A stretch of 60,000 nt of DNA, taken from contig WPIO01000023.1 of assembly GCA_009760855.2 (NCBI GenBank), positions 623,501 to 683,500 of the forward strand. Direction: 5' to 3'. Shown piece after piece: positions 35,108 to 46,289 of the stretch (position 1 is its first letter; each line of letters opens with the position of its first letter). The DNA comes from Cristatella mucedo (Eukaryota > Bryozoa > Phylactolaemata > Cristatellidae). The position numbers and the translations under genes are program-made. Under the pieces are notes generated by a model. It had not been told where the DNA came from. It did not search any database and worked only from the letters and a program-made list of their open reading frames with translations.

Positions 35108-35680
35108 CTGCTTGCCAAAAGTTTCTACACAGCTGGTCCATTGATCCAAGTTCGGTTGTTGCAAATCCCAGTATTCGAGTAATTCATTAAGCTACACTAA
35201 TTATTAAATTGTAACAATCGCTCAATATAATTTTGCAAGTTTCAGTTTTGTATGCTTGGCTTAGTAAATAACCACATTAGTCAGTTACCGAGTCAACTGT
35301 TCCCGTGGAAATAGATAGGGAGGTGCGAACACGTGACTATCGACCCCATGCCATCCAACAGAACCATTTTCTGCCCATTTTGCCACCGACGATGCCTCGA
35401 CCAATGATGAGTTAAGGTACCCGGATGTCTCATTGACCTATTGATGCCAGTTGCTGCCACAGAGACGCACGGTACGAAACCAGATCATGCTGCCAGTTGC
35501 ACACCTTTCTGAGGGTACGAGAGCGGTTTTGATGTCACTGCACAGAGACGGCCATTAAAACCTAGAAATTTCGAGGCGACTGAAGATCTCAGAGAGTACT
35601 GTTAGGAACATTATTAGGAAACATCTGGACTATGGTAGCACAAAGGCACTGCCGTGATCGGGTCACCCAAGAGTAAGAGC
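35108..35680 (+). pseudogene. Tc1/mariner-like fragment, N-terminal DNA-binding region
   Basis: It begins CTTGCCAAAAGTTTCTACAC, which resembles Tc1-type terminal repeats. Near 35,583-35,670 one frame reads ISESTVRNIIRKHLDYGST then KALP, a stop, SGHPRV, matching the helix-turn-helix end and GRPR-like motif of Tc1 transposases. An earlier frame (IDASCCHRDARYET) also resembles a transposase helix-turn-helix. No catalytic domain follows. Confidence 0.5.
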
Positions 35681-36010
35681 CAACCTCTCAATTGTTTCAA
35701 TACATTTATTACTTTTGGAAGGATCGTTAGCTCTTGGGTTACCAAGCTGTGCAAACATTAATTGTGCAGAAATTAAGCAATGTACCGATGTCCACTTCTG
35801 ACGACTCATGGTTATGTCCACTTAAGGTTTTAGGGGCTCCCTGAAAAATGCCTGGCTATAGGCTTGGTGGTCTCAATTCCTGGCTCACCTCTGACCTGAC
35901 CGGCCAGCGATTAAGGCTTTCAGCTTGCAGAGCCCTGTGAGCCTTAACGGACGTGGTGCTCGGCCTGGAGCAATTTGTGCATTTCTGCTGGATGTGCATA
36001 TTCGTTTCAG

Positions 36011-36117
36011 TTTACGACGTACTCACTGGTCGTGTCGTTCGCGAGCTGGTGAAGCAAAAGTCCACTGTGCGCGATGTCTCTTGGCATCCGTTCCAGAACG
36101 AGCTGCTGAGCTCTTCA
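36011..36117 (+). CDS. DCAF11: DCAF11 coding exon: end of WD 6, WD 7
   Basis: Bordered by TATTCGTTTCAG and TCTTCA|GTAAGT. It encodes VYDVLTGRVVRELVKQKSTV then RDVSWHPFQNELLSSS, matching VYDLLSGHIVKKLTNHKACV and RDVSWHPFEEKIVSSS. The G left by the previous exon starts the first Val. It ends in phase 0 just before the final WD. Confidence 0.97.
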
Positions 36118-36638
36118 GTAAGTTTTGGTGTACGCGAGCCGTGGGCACCAGCTGCTGCAAGCGCCGCACCTGTTGTGGGTGGGAGCGCGTGCATGCTCAC
36201 TTGCTCGTGGCTACATGTTGTTTGTGCCAGCATGCGCATTGCATGCCGGCACTCCCGAAGGCGTGTGGGCCTACTTGCTCGAGAGCACGGTGAGCAAAGC
36301 TGTCACTGGCCCCCCTTGTGATAGGCCCTGCTCTAGTTCGATGTGCATCAGTCAAGCAGCAGATGCACTCCCCGGTTTCCTAGTATAGCAGATGTAGTGA
36401 TTGTAGCTCGACATCCAATTGCAGTTATGAAACGTACATTGCAATACGATAGTGTGCAGGCCTTCGGCTCGAGCGCATTAAAGGAAAATTTAACTCAAAG
36501 GCTCGAAGTCCCATGTTTGGCGTTAAAGTTACGGTGGTCCTGATTAATTGGTGGAGCGATGGGCCTGTATTTTAGAGGCTGGAGGATAGGTCCGTAGTCA
36601 TTTTCTAGTTTAAAAGTGTATATACATAGATTATATAC

Positions 36639-37876
36639 AGTTCTGGCATGAAAAGTCTTCGAACCCTGCGTTTGAGCCAGGTAGGTAGACAGAACATGAT
36701 AAATCGCGAAAGGCAACACCGTTGAAATAAACCGATTATGCCGTAGTTAACTGAATCATGCCGTAGTTAAAGCAGTTTATTTTGCACAAAGTTGCAATGT
36801 AATTAAGAAAATTTAGTAGAGTGTTGCTTCTCCACGAATTTTTTTGTTAAGGCGAGGAGCCTTCTGGGCATTCACCTCGACAATTTCTCACATGCATCAG
36901 ATGTGATTTTCTGCCATTCCCTCTGCAGAAGTTCGAAAAAGTCAATAGATTTTCGTCGAAGGATGGCCTGTTAGCATATTTAACACTCCTACTCCTGCCA
37001 CAAATGTTTAATGCGGTTCAAATCTGGACTCTGATTGGGCCAGCACAAAATCCGGAAGTGATCGAAGCCTTGATGCAGAGGGTTGTCAAAAAAGTACTTT
37101 GCTATGCCTACGGTATGCTTAGATCACTGTCCTGTTGCCAAATAATGATCAAACCATGTATGCTATGAGCTGACGGAATAGTAGCATTCTTAATAATGTC
37201 CAAGTAGCGTTGAGCATTCATTATTCCCTGCATTCGTTGCAAGCTCCCTACACCAGCAGCACTAAAGTAACCCCACACCATTACCCCACCACCGTCGTAT
37301 TTCACCGTCTTTTGGAGACAAACATCCAGATATACTTCCTCCTTTTTTCTTCACACTCACTGAGTGCCCTGTGAGGTAGCAAAGAAGGTGAACTTAATTA
37401 AAGAAGGATAACTTAGGTTCGTCAGTTCACACAACTTTGCTCCACTCAGCTGGGGTCAAGTGCCGGTTTTTACCGGCGAAAACGAGCCACCTACTTTTGT
37501 TCGGAACGCTAAGTAGCGGCTCCCTCTTAACAAATCTGGACCGAATACCTTGCTCTTTGAGCCTCAACCTGATCTTTCTTTCGCTGACAGTAATGGCTGA
37601 GAGCTCCAGTTCTTTCTTAATTTTCAAAGAACTGGCGAACCTGCTATGCAATGCCGCCACCCTCATCTTCCGGTCCTCGCGTATCGTGCAGCGATGCCTA
37701 CGGCTCTCAACCCGGCGATTCATCGTTCCTGCCTGTTCTAGCGTCTTCAAATTGCACCTCACTACCGCTTCTGTAATACTGGTCTTCCTCACAATCGCTC
37801 AATTAGAATAGTTCTCGTTTTTCAATGCCAGGAGGGCACCCTTCTACCACTCCGAGAGCTCGGAAAATCCGGTCAT
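36639..37876 (-). pseudogene. Tc1-like DD34E transposase, inactivated
   Basis: Read on the minus strand from an ATG at 37,876: LALKNENYSN and AIVRKTSITEAVVRCNLKTL (helix-turn-helix), HRCTIREDRKMRVAALHSRF, LKEQGIRSRFVKREPLLSVP, AEWSKVV, a stop, TDE (first catalytic Asp), GGGVMVWGYFSAAGVGSLQR, IIIWQQDSDLS (second Asp), WPNQSPDLNRIKHLW. In active relatives the last motif is NPIE-LW; here the catalytic Glu is Lys. Length, about 1.07 kb of coding, fits the family's 340-350 residues. Several stops and frameshifts confirm decay. A 3' terminal-repeat-like CAGTTCTGGCATGAAAAGTC follows TATATA at 36,639. I could not find the opposite terminal repeat. Confidence 0.9.
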
Positions 37877-38264
37877 CTTCGGTTGAGCGCTGCTTCCAAC
37901 TAAGAGCCTCTTAACCCAAAATGGCCTAGCCGCGTGGTACACAGAATGCGTGCAATGCCACTATGACATTCCTGCGTGATTTGCTATTGCAGGCTGGTCA
38001 TATTTACGTTTACACGAAACCCTAGTTTTGGGGGTGGGGAGATAACTCAATGGCCCCGGCGCTGGTGATTTCCGACTTAACGCCATTAAAACGTCAACAA
38101 TACGGCAGAGGAGAGGATGAAGCGTATGAGATTTATTATATATAATTTTATAGCAAACATTTTTTATAGTGTTCCATAATTAGTGTGTACAGTTATTGGG
38201 GAACACAGTCAGCGGAACTCAAAAAGTAAAGGGGCGATTGTTGCTGTGAATATTTTTTGGGCAA

Positions 38265-38300
38265 CCTCACACACACAAACGCACGCACGCACACACACAA
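38265..38300. repeat. (CA)n/(CACG)n microsatellite
   Basis: Short mixed CA and CACG units in the last DCAF11 intron. Confidence 0.85.
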
Positions 38301-39095
38301 TGTATAATGTAAACTAAAGCCTGTGGACTCAGTTCGCTGAGTCATAGTAGAAATACGATAATCTACATACTGTAGATACATTTAAAAGTCTATTACCTCA
38401 TGGTGCATACGTTTTTTGTCGTCAAGTGAGCCTGTGAATGCGCTTTGACGCAAAGACCGCGTGACGTAAATTTGCTATCTTGCCGCGTGACGGAGGGATC
38501 GACCGACTTTCTCGCTTTAATTAGTAGGGAAGTATCTATAGATGTACCGTATACCCACAACTGTAGTCCTCAAATGAGAATCAACCGACTTTATCTCATG
38601 GAACAAAAATAGAGAAGCATGGCTGAGTGTAGAAAACAGCTATTATTTCAGATCATGGCCCGTTGGTGTGCAATACTCAATCGCTGCAATGTATGCTGCA
38701 GCCTTCAGGCTTTTTCAGCATTTGGTTTATCAGGTCCTCTCAAAGCAAAAATGTGCAGGGACTTCCGTCATTATCTATAAGCTGTAACCTAGCAATTGCC
38801 CAGTTCTTCTTTTTGTGCTACTGAATTGAGAAGACTTTTTTGCTTATCCTGAGCCCGATGGGGTACTGATTGCTAAATTTCTAAACTTCTGAGGCCATTT
38901 TTCAGCACGTTTGCATGTAGTGATGTGATCATGCATTGTGGTAGCCCTACTGTGATGGACTTACAGTAGAGCTAGCTTGTAGAGTTAGTAGTAGCTAGTT
39001 ATTGAGATAGGCAACTACTTGGATATGGAGTGAATATGGTGACAGTGCGGCCCAGTTCTAAACAGGTTTATCAAAGCTAAACGATCGTCAAAGGC

Positions 39096-39131
<36 letters not shown>

Positions 39132-39584
39132 AGCGCACACACACTTGCGAACGCACGGTAAGATCAAGTACCGACTAACTACATTGCCGACCTTATCGTC
39201 GAACGGACAGAGTTTACTCAGGACTCAGGTCAGTACGACTAGGGCTAGGCGATCCCTCAGCACGGAGACAGTTTAATTATTGCTTACATTTTAAAAGCTG
39301 ACATGCATACATAAGCAGAGTTGTTATTGTTTAGTAATCTAAAGGTGGCATATATTTAATCCAGGCAAAATTTGTGGCAATGCGTGCAGCTTTTTTGTTC
39401 TTAACTTTGCAGAATTAGTGTGGTTTGGTGACTGGCCTTTTTAGCCGGCATTTAACGACATATGTAGATGTAATCTTCTCTGAATGTCCAGATGCCCAAA
39501 AGTATAATTGGTGGGGTGTTATTGGCAACTTTTATATCGCTCACTTGTTTGCTGCTTGATGCATACTGTCGGCTTTTTTTTCAG
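38301..39584 (+). other. Last intron 3' part: one (CA)n, otherwise nothing recognised
   Basis: A (CA)15 tract lies at 39,097-39,126. No other repeat copy or coding similarity is seen before the terminal exon. Confidence 0.5.
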
Positions 39585-39635
39585 TGGGACGGTACCATCT
39601 GCCGTTGGACCTACGATGGCGGAGTTCACATATAG
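39585..39635 (+). CDS. DCAF11: DCAF11 last coding exon with stop
   Basis: Follows CTTTTTTTTCAG and encodes WDGTICRWTYDGGVHI, then TAG. The vertebrate protein has SSSWDGNLRLWQYR here and continues for about 35 more residues rich in Ser, Pro and acidic residues. The tail is missing, so the protein ends a few residues after blade 7 closes. Confidence 0.95.
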   Translation, partial: WDGTICRWTYDGGVHI

Positions 39636-40320
39636 GTGTAGTCGCAGCTAATATGTTGGTCACCCTTGATGCTGTTATACTCGTCTAAGACAGCGCAAAC
39701 AGTGCTCTAACTCTGGACAGATTCATCAATACTAGTGTGTGAGCTTGTCTCATGGTTGTTTAAGCTGCTCTCTCTATAAGAAAGATCAGAGTCTTGTTTA
39801 AGAACGTGCTTCTTAGTCGTGACATTCATCCTGGCTTGCCCTGTAGCCATGAACCACGTTGTCACTGAAATATTAACGTCATATTAAACGAAGCCATATC
39901 CACACTAAATAAGTAATTGTGGATTTTGAAGTGACTGCCTCTTTGAGACGACACCACTTGACTTCAGGCAGAACAAGCCAGTGATGTGGAAAACCCTGCT
40001 AAACTTGTATGTACTCAGCCTAGGCTGAGGACTTAATGGTCTCTAGGTAGCCGTTTTGTCTACTGTGCATGTCCACCCACCTAAATTACTACACGGAAAG
40101 TGCTTGTGGCTAAATGTAAGATTGATGCTTGTACTGACTGCATGCGATCAAGCAGTTGCTCTCATTCGTACAACTCTTCAGATTGCAAACTGTCGAGAGC
40201 ACCACCCTGTTTGATTCCTTGCTACTGTGGTTGCCATTGTTCAGGGAAATGACCTATATTTTCTGTCTTATTTCATCGACTTTCATAACTGAAATAAACT
40301 TGCTGTCGCCTGCGGCTTAC
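39636..40320 (+). other. DCAF11: DCAF11 3' UTR with polyadenylation signal
   Basis: An AATAAA lies at 40293-40298, followed by a T/G-containing stretch (TTGCTGTCGCCTGCGG). It is the first canonical signal after the stop codon that I noticed. The cleavage site is inferred at about 40,315-40,320. No repeat is recognised within the UTR. Confidence 0.6.
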
Positions 40321-41500
40321 TGATGCCGACACGTTATTTATTTATGGCATTGCTTCAGTCTGTATTAGGGTGTGTGGAAATGCATTTATTTAGCTGCGTA
40401 TGCATGCACGCTTAGTATTTCACCGCTAAAGATGCGGTAGATCGAAGTTTGATAATGGCATGCCGTGTTATCAAAGATTGAAATTCCCTGTGTAACATCA
40501 AGGCGCTGTTACTTCAAGATGGTAGCCAGAGCAACAGGCAAGAGTCCAAGGTGTGTCCTATGCATCTTACAAGTGGAGAAAATTCAGTGCCCTTATAATG
40601 AAGAGGTTTCTCAAAGGTAATTCATGCCAGACCCCTCAGTGAGCCTTTCCTCGAACCTATGGTAATGACCAGCCACGTTGCATAGGGACAACGGCTGACA
40701 CATGCCATAGCATTTTCCCCCTGACCCCTCGCTAGCTTAATAGGCTGAGCAGACCTCGATAGATGCTCTCGGCTGCTATATAGCCAAATCTTGAATTTCG
40801 TCGTAAAGAGGGTCGAAGTTCAAAGAGCACAAGTTCCCCCTTAATAGCCAACGAACTTTTCTAGAACACAATGGCTACTTCTTTTATGTATTGATATTTT
40901 ATTTTGGTATAGAGCCTTAATTTAGCTTGAGTAACCTAAGCTGTGCTGATTTTCAGCTTTGAGTGTACCATCTTGGCTATTATAATGATGAGCTTCAAAG
41001 TCCTAGCTGAGAATTTAACTCCTGTTTGGTAAACACTACATGGTTGGCTAACAATTGCCACGTACCTGAATGTGCATGAACATATGGAATTTGCAGGTGG
41101 AGCCCACTGGATGTACTTTTCTATCTTGAGCAATGTCTGCATGCTATTCAGACGAGTAATTGCTTGCTTGCTTCCTAATTGCACTAGGATAAGGTCGTCA
41201 ATTGACATTTTTAGAATGTTCGGAGTCATAGCTTGGGCTATTTAAGGGGATTGCGGCTTTGGCTTTATAAACCTGTTAGGAAAGGAAGGGCGGCTGACTA
41301 GCCGTTCTCTAGGCTGCAGGAATTCAATAGACTGGGCTGCATTCGGCAAACAGGTTTAGGTCTTACGATGTGAAACCTATAGCCCATTAGGTTTTAGGGC
41401 TGATGTTCTCAGCTGGTCTTGCGACTGGAGCCACGAATCGTAGTTGCCATAGATCGACTACTTGGGGTTTGATATTTTGTTATTAGAGAAGTGTTTGTTC
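40321..41500. other. Intergenic, nothing recognised
   Basis: Sequence past the DCAF11 poly(A) site. A 97-codon minus frame at 40,936-41,229 has no recognisable domain. Confidence 0.45.
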
Positions 41501-41514
41501 GTTTGGCGAGGTTA

Positions 41515-42185
41515 ACTGAACTGTCCTTGCAAATGTAACTCTTTCTAGACACTTTACTTATGCTCAAGGGAAGCGTGATCGGATGGTTAATAGTAGCATG
41601 CTCAGTGTCAACAAGCACAAAATGGTAAGAGGTGACATGCACATTGTCAAAGTTTAAAATGTGGTTACAGATATCTTGCATAGTGTCAGCACGAATAAGC
41701 ACACAAATGATGAATCCCCAGGATCATTAAAGGCTGTGATAAACAGGTGGGTTTTAAGCTTCTTTTTAAATGCCGTCAGGGGCATCGTGACGTAAGTTCC
41801 CCGCTTTTGGAGCATAAGAACTAAAGGCCGCGACGGGCACACTAGGTAAGGTGGTTGCTTTTCATGACCTCGGGACCGAGGTTGTGGGTTCGATTCTTGC
41901 TGTGGGCGATTCTCTATTGCCACTGCAAGAGGTGGTAAAAGCCGTTAAGGCTCTTCTGTCGCTGTACACAAGAGGCTGTTAAATTAGCCAGAATTTTTGA
42001 AAGGCACGGTCACCAAAGGATCTGAGGTTCATATGAGGTGTAGCTAAACAATGCGAGTGATAAAAGCACGACGCCTAGACTGGGTGGGGGGAGTAATTCT
42101 GATAGGTCGACTGAAGCCAGAGAATGAAGGGATCTCAAAGTAAGTGACAGAACCTTGAAGTCAATAGGATAACTTAAGTAACTTC
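41515..42185 (-). pseudogene. LINE family 1 3' portion, split by a SINE-A
   Basis: On the + strand the 3' UTR motifs (GGATGGTTAATAGTAGCATG, CACACAAATGATGAATCCCC) come first, then the coding end (GAGCATAAGAACTAAAGG). Homology resumes at 42,000 (AAGGCACGGTCACCAAAGGA) and runs to GAAGGGATCTCAAAGTAAGT. The minus-strand reading is again the FRS-HSLA / GDR-FS C-terminus. The tail hairpin is partly deleted near 41,530. Confidence 0.82.
41828..41999 (+). mobile_element. SINE-A inserted in a LINE, with target-site duplication
   Basis: A box GGGCACACTAGGTAAGG, hairpin CCTCGGGACCGAGG, B box GGTTCGATTCTTG, body GCAAGAGGTGGTAAAAGCCG, tail AAGAGGCTGTTAAATTAGCC ending GAATTTTTG. AAAGGC flanks it on both sides (41,823-41,828 and 42,000-42,005), and LINE homology is continuous across the duplication. 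Confidence 0.9.
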
Positions 42186-42814
42186 ATAAAATCACCTCGG
42201 AGCCCATTCAGGAACATCCAACCTTAAAGCCGTCGATGATCTCTCAAAACAAACCCATTATACTTGATCTTGATACTGCTGTCGTATTTTTCTTTGAAGT
42301 GCGCATTTTGAGCCTGTGTAGATAATAGATAACAGATAATAGTTAATCCAATTATGGAGCCGCGCGGGTATGCTTTCCTGCACGAGCTGTGAATGAAGAG
42401 GCGCCAGTAATTCTCGTTTCAGATGATTCACAATCCCTTTAACAGAATAGCAGTATATAATTTAGGCAGAATTATGGCTTTTTTGACCGGCAAACAATTT
42501 CCATTAAACTTAGTGACATTTTCTCTTATGTGGGGTTTCGCATTTGACCTCAAACAAATCTCCACTGTTTCAGCTTAGACCACGAGCTTAGCTTTGAACT
42601 TAGTGAGAAAAAGATCTTAAGTTTCACTATAGGCTCTATAATTCATTTCTTAAAATTCTGAACACTAATTTTTTTATATAACCTTGCCCGGATGGCTTAA
42701 ATACTGCAATTGTATATTAATACTGTAGTGCCCAGCATTTATCAAGAAAACCGTCAGACATGAAAAAATATGCATGGTATGCCTTACACATGTTAACTGA
42801 TGCTCCTCTCTTTA

Positions 42815-44905
42815 GCGTTGCGGAGCTCAAATTTTGGGCGGATATTGCAGTAAACCTTTGGTTTGATCTATGCACCAAGTTTCGTGTCATTGTGGGCACA
42901 CTTATGCAAATGATCTGCAACGCAGGAGACCTGTAGGGCAATTCATCGCAATCCACCGCATTTCCCACATAACGAAAGAAATCCTGTTAGAAAAATTCCT
43001 TTTTAATTGCATATGACAGCACACTCCATGAAAATTGTACTAATAAAGTTTCACTTGCATTGGTACGGCCGTTCTCGTGTAGTGCACTGCAATCAACTGC
43101 AATTGCCCAGCCCAATGGGTCAATTCACTCCAATCCACCGCATCTGCCGAAAAACGACTAGAAATAGATGGCACCGAGCTCCAATTTTTATTGCATACTA
43201 AAGCGCACTGTGTCGTGTGCACACCCACTTAAGATAAAAACAATTTTGCCGCTGCGAACTCGGGCAATGCACAGCAATAACCCGAAATGATCTGGGAAAA
43301 TACAGCAATCCACCATATTCCAGTGCAAATCATCCTCAAATCGCCAACACGAAGAGCTAACTTAGATTAAATATGGGACTAGATTCGGTTCAAAGTGCAT
43401 CTACAAAATATTTCACTCCCATTGTGAGTACACGTTTTCATGCGATGAACTGCAATCGACTGAAATGGCCGGACGAATACAGCAATAATAATAATAATAA
43501 TGCACTTAATAAAGCGCCCTCAGAGAACTTAATCTCTTTCTAGGCGCTTTACATTTGCTGCAAAGGGAAATCTAATAGCAATCCAATGCAATGCTGCAAA
43601 ATTGGTTTCTCAATGCTCAAATTTTGTATGCATATTACAATGCACACTGTGTTTACAGTGCAACCAAGTTAATTTAACCAATTGCGCTCGTACAACAATC
43701 TCGGGCAATACATGGCAATCATGGCAACGACTCGGCTCGAAGCACCAATCCACTACAATCCGTGACAAATCGACCACAGATTGGCTGCTCGAAGCTCCAA
43801 ATGTCATTGCATTTAACATTGCACTGTGTTCAAAGAGAAACCATAAAACTCTCAGGCTATTTTGCACGTTAATTTAAAAAAGCACGGCAATCGACAGTAA
43901 TGGCAGGGGCCATTACCACAATCTTAGGCAAATCGGCGAGAAATCGGCCGCACCAAGCTCCTATTCTCATTCCACGTAACATCTCATTTTATGGCTCGAA
44001 CATATTTTTAACCCACTCTGTGCGTTCAGTCTCACGCAATGCAAAGCAGTGAAGGGCTCAGTAAATGTGGCCTGGTAAATATGGCAATCCATTATGATCC
44101 ATCGCAAATCACCAGAAAGTGGCTGGGCAAAGATGAATTCTTTCTTGCGTCTACAGCAAACTTTGTTTAAAGTGCCATGTCATTCTCTGAACCAATCGCG
44201 CTCGTATGATTGCGAGCAGCAAATGGCAATCGACAGCAATAGCCCGGGCCATATATCCAATTCGCTGCCAATCGACGAGATTGGCAGTGCGAAGCTTCAA
44301 TTTTCATTGCATGTAACATTCATTTCGTCTAAAGTGAAACTATTGCATTTTCAAGCTACTTTTCCCGTTAACTGTTAGCAATGCACGGCAATCGACAGCA
44401 GTGGTGAGGGGGGGGGGGGCTAATATCTCAATCCGTAAATAGATCGATAAGATTGGCTTCGTGAAACTCTAACTCGCATTCCACGTAAAATCTAACTGTG
44501 CTCGCGCATAATTTGCACCCATTATGGGCGTTTAATCGACGGCAATGCACGGCGATCGACGGCAATGGCTCGGAAAATAGGGCAATTCATAATGGTTCGT
44601 TACAAATATACCAACAGTCTCTGAGAGAAGCTCCAACTTTTCTTGCTTATAGGACTACACTGCATTAAAAGTGCAACCGCATCCTTTAAAACAATCTCGA
44701 GCGTAAATTTAAAGGCAATGCACAGAAATCGACGGCGTCTCCTACCTGAATCCGTTTCAAATTAATTAGAGATGAGCTGTTCACAACTTCTGTTATCATG
44801 CCATGTAAAGTTCACTGTTCTCACACATACTGTCAAAATATTGTGCGCGTTCAACCATGGACACTGTAAGCAACCGACGGCAATCAGCATCGTCCAGCCT
44901 GACCA
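42815..44905. repeat. Decayed tandem satellite, about 165-bp monomers
   Basis: Motifs recur in fixed order: GGCAATCGACGGCAATGGC, CAATCCACCGCAA, GAAGCTCCAATTTTCATTGC and CATGTAACATTCACTGTG. Copies of the GAAGCTCCAA element fall near 43,170, 43,795, 43,953, 44,294, 44,466, 44,632 and 44,780, giving spacings of 148-172 or twice that. Monomers are strongly diverged from one another. A LINE-1 tail at 43,485-43,570 interrupts the array. All open frames here are artefacts of the repeat. Confidence 0.85.
43485..43572 (-). mobile_element. LINE family 1 solo tail inside the satellite
   Basis: (AAT)n terminal repeat, TAAAGCGCCCTCAGAGAACT, TAATCTCTTTCTAGGCGCTT, then TACATTTGCTGCAAAGGGAA. The whole insertion is under 90 bases. 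It carries an almost perfect hairpin, suggesting a young insertion into an old array. Confidence 0.88.
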
Positions 44906-45157
44906 TACAGCCTAAAATTGAGATGTGAGGTCTGCCATGGGTCCACCGGAATTAAGATCATTTTTTAACCATGATTCAATGCTAGAGGTCATCGTTAAGA
45001 TTTGGTAGAAGCAGCAACACCTAGTGATGCAGGTATGCGGCTGAAAGCATTTAGCCAGGACAGGCAACACAGTTCGCTGCCTTTCAGTATTTAAGTAAGC
45101 AACAAGTTTCGGTTTTTCATTAACTAGACAGATCGGTGGTATGATATTCAATGAAAA

Positions 45158-45332
45158 AAATACTAGCTGATTTAACAGCCTCTTTTTTGTATAGCTACAG
45201 AAGAGCCTTTACGGCTATCAACACCGCTTGCAGTGGTGATAAAGGATCGCCCACCGTAGGATTCGAACCCACGACCTCAATGCCGAGGTCGTGAAAAACA
45301 ACCGCCTTACATAGTGAGCCATTACGGCCAAC
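45158..45332 (-). mobile_element. SINE-A copy, minus strand
   Basis: The + strand image shows the tail (GCTGATTTAACAGCCTCTTT), body (ACGGCTATCAACACCGCTTG), perfect inverted B box (GGATTCGAACC), hairpin (CCTCAATGCCGAGG) and A box (CCGCCTTACATAGTGAGCCA). Full length and well preserved. Confidence 0.88.
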
Positions 45333-45759
45333 ACGCGAGCAAGCACACAGCCCAGGATGTTAAGAACTCACTTCGAGAAGCTGTTATTAATTCCAAAAGC
45401 CTCTCCAGATTTGACTGACTGGATTTAAGGTCGTGGCAGGCTGATGTCTGTCTGTTGTAATTTGAGCTTCGTAGTGAGTTGCAGAGTATGGGTGGAACTG
45501 CCTGTCTGTGCAAGAATCGAATATACCACTTTGAGATAAGGATTTAAACTAGTATATTGTTGGAGAATAGGAGCTCTCGAATGCTGCTACGCTCTTCTTC
45601 CACCGATGTAATAAGCGCGTGCACAGATGCAGCATTTTCTTCTCGCTTTGGTCCTTCCTGCTTTGGAAAGTCAGCTCCGACGGTATTTGCCGTGCATGTG
45701 CATGGACTAGCACCACTGTAAGTGCCGCGCTTCTGCCCAAAGGAAGTCTTCTCAGAGTC

Positions 45760-45806
45760 TTTAGAGTTTGCAATACTGAATTAGAGTTTGCAATACTGAA
45801 TTAGAG
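45760..45806. repeat. 23-bp direct duplication
   Basis: TTAGAGTTTGCAATACTGAA occurs twice in tandem, then a partial third unit begins. Confidence 0.85.
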
Positions 45807-45974
45807 TTCAAAACGATGTTAATTGCAATTAAAATATACTTATTTAAGGTAAAACAAGCAAGAGCTGGAAAAGCAATAGCTAGAAAAACAGCATCTATGA
45901 ATCGGAGAATATGATGCAGGATCGGAGAGATTCAGACGCCTGCAGAAAGCAGTTTGAAAATCCCAGAGATTTTA

Positions 45975-46215
45975 CCACGTGTCTTCTTTACTAAAAGAGC
46001 TACGATTGGTGCCGGTTGATCAACGGATACAGAGCCAAGTTCTTACGCTGGCCCACAAAGCCCCAACGGCTTAGCATCTCCATAATTAGCTGGACTGCTG
46101 CAACAGTTTTAGCCTCCTCGTGCCCTCAGGTCCAGTATGGGAATAAATTAGCTGTTCCATTCATCCACCCCAAGATTGTTGGCGGCAGAAATTTTTGATA
46201 TGCATTTCCTAGACA
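45975..46215 (+). pseudogene. LINE family 2 ORF2 C-terminal fragment
   Basis: It matches 10,500-10,740: GGTTGATCAACGGATACAGA (VDQRIQ/VNQQIQ), the AGTTTTAGCCTCCTCGTGCC segment and TTCCTAGACAGTGG (GPRTW). Stops break every frame. Confidence 0.72.
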
Positions 46216-46289
46216 GTGGTGTAGTTCGTATGTATGTATTGTATGCAGGCTCTTCTGATAAGCTACTGGTGAGCTGTTAGAAGCACCAC

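Larger units (their letters stand above)
5818..39635 (+). other. DCAF11: DCAF11/WDR23 gene, span of the 16 supported coding exons
   Basis: DCAF11 is a WD40 protein that binds DDB1 and presents substrates to the CUL4 ubiquitin ligase; the nematode orthologue WDR-23 represses the SKN-1/Nrf stress regulator. Sixteen exons with GT-AG borders join in one frame of about 507 codons. The order matches the family: QVRL-GGG motif and acidic stretch, a linker, the YLPN motif, then seven WD repeats. WDxR boxes (VWDRR, LWDLR) lie in blades 4 and 5, where DDB1-binding receptors carry them. The vertebrate protein is about 546 residues, so this one is nearly full length but lacks the tail after the last blade. 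Every intron phase is compatible with its neighbour and no frameshift or stop breaks it, so the gene looks functional. The N-terminus upstream of 5818 is unresolved. Orthology rests on remembered family sequence, not a search. Confidence 0.93.

Noticed and set aside
42815-44905. CRISPR-like array of regular repeats
   Set aside because: Monomers are about 165 bp, contiguous and diverged, without short identical repeats and unique spacers; the setting is an animal genome.
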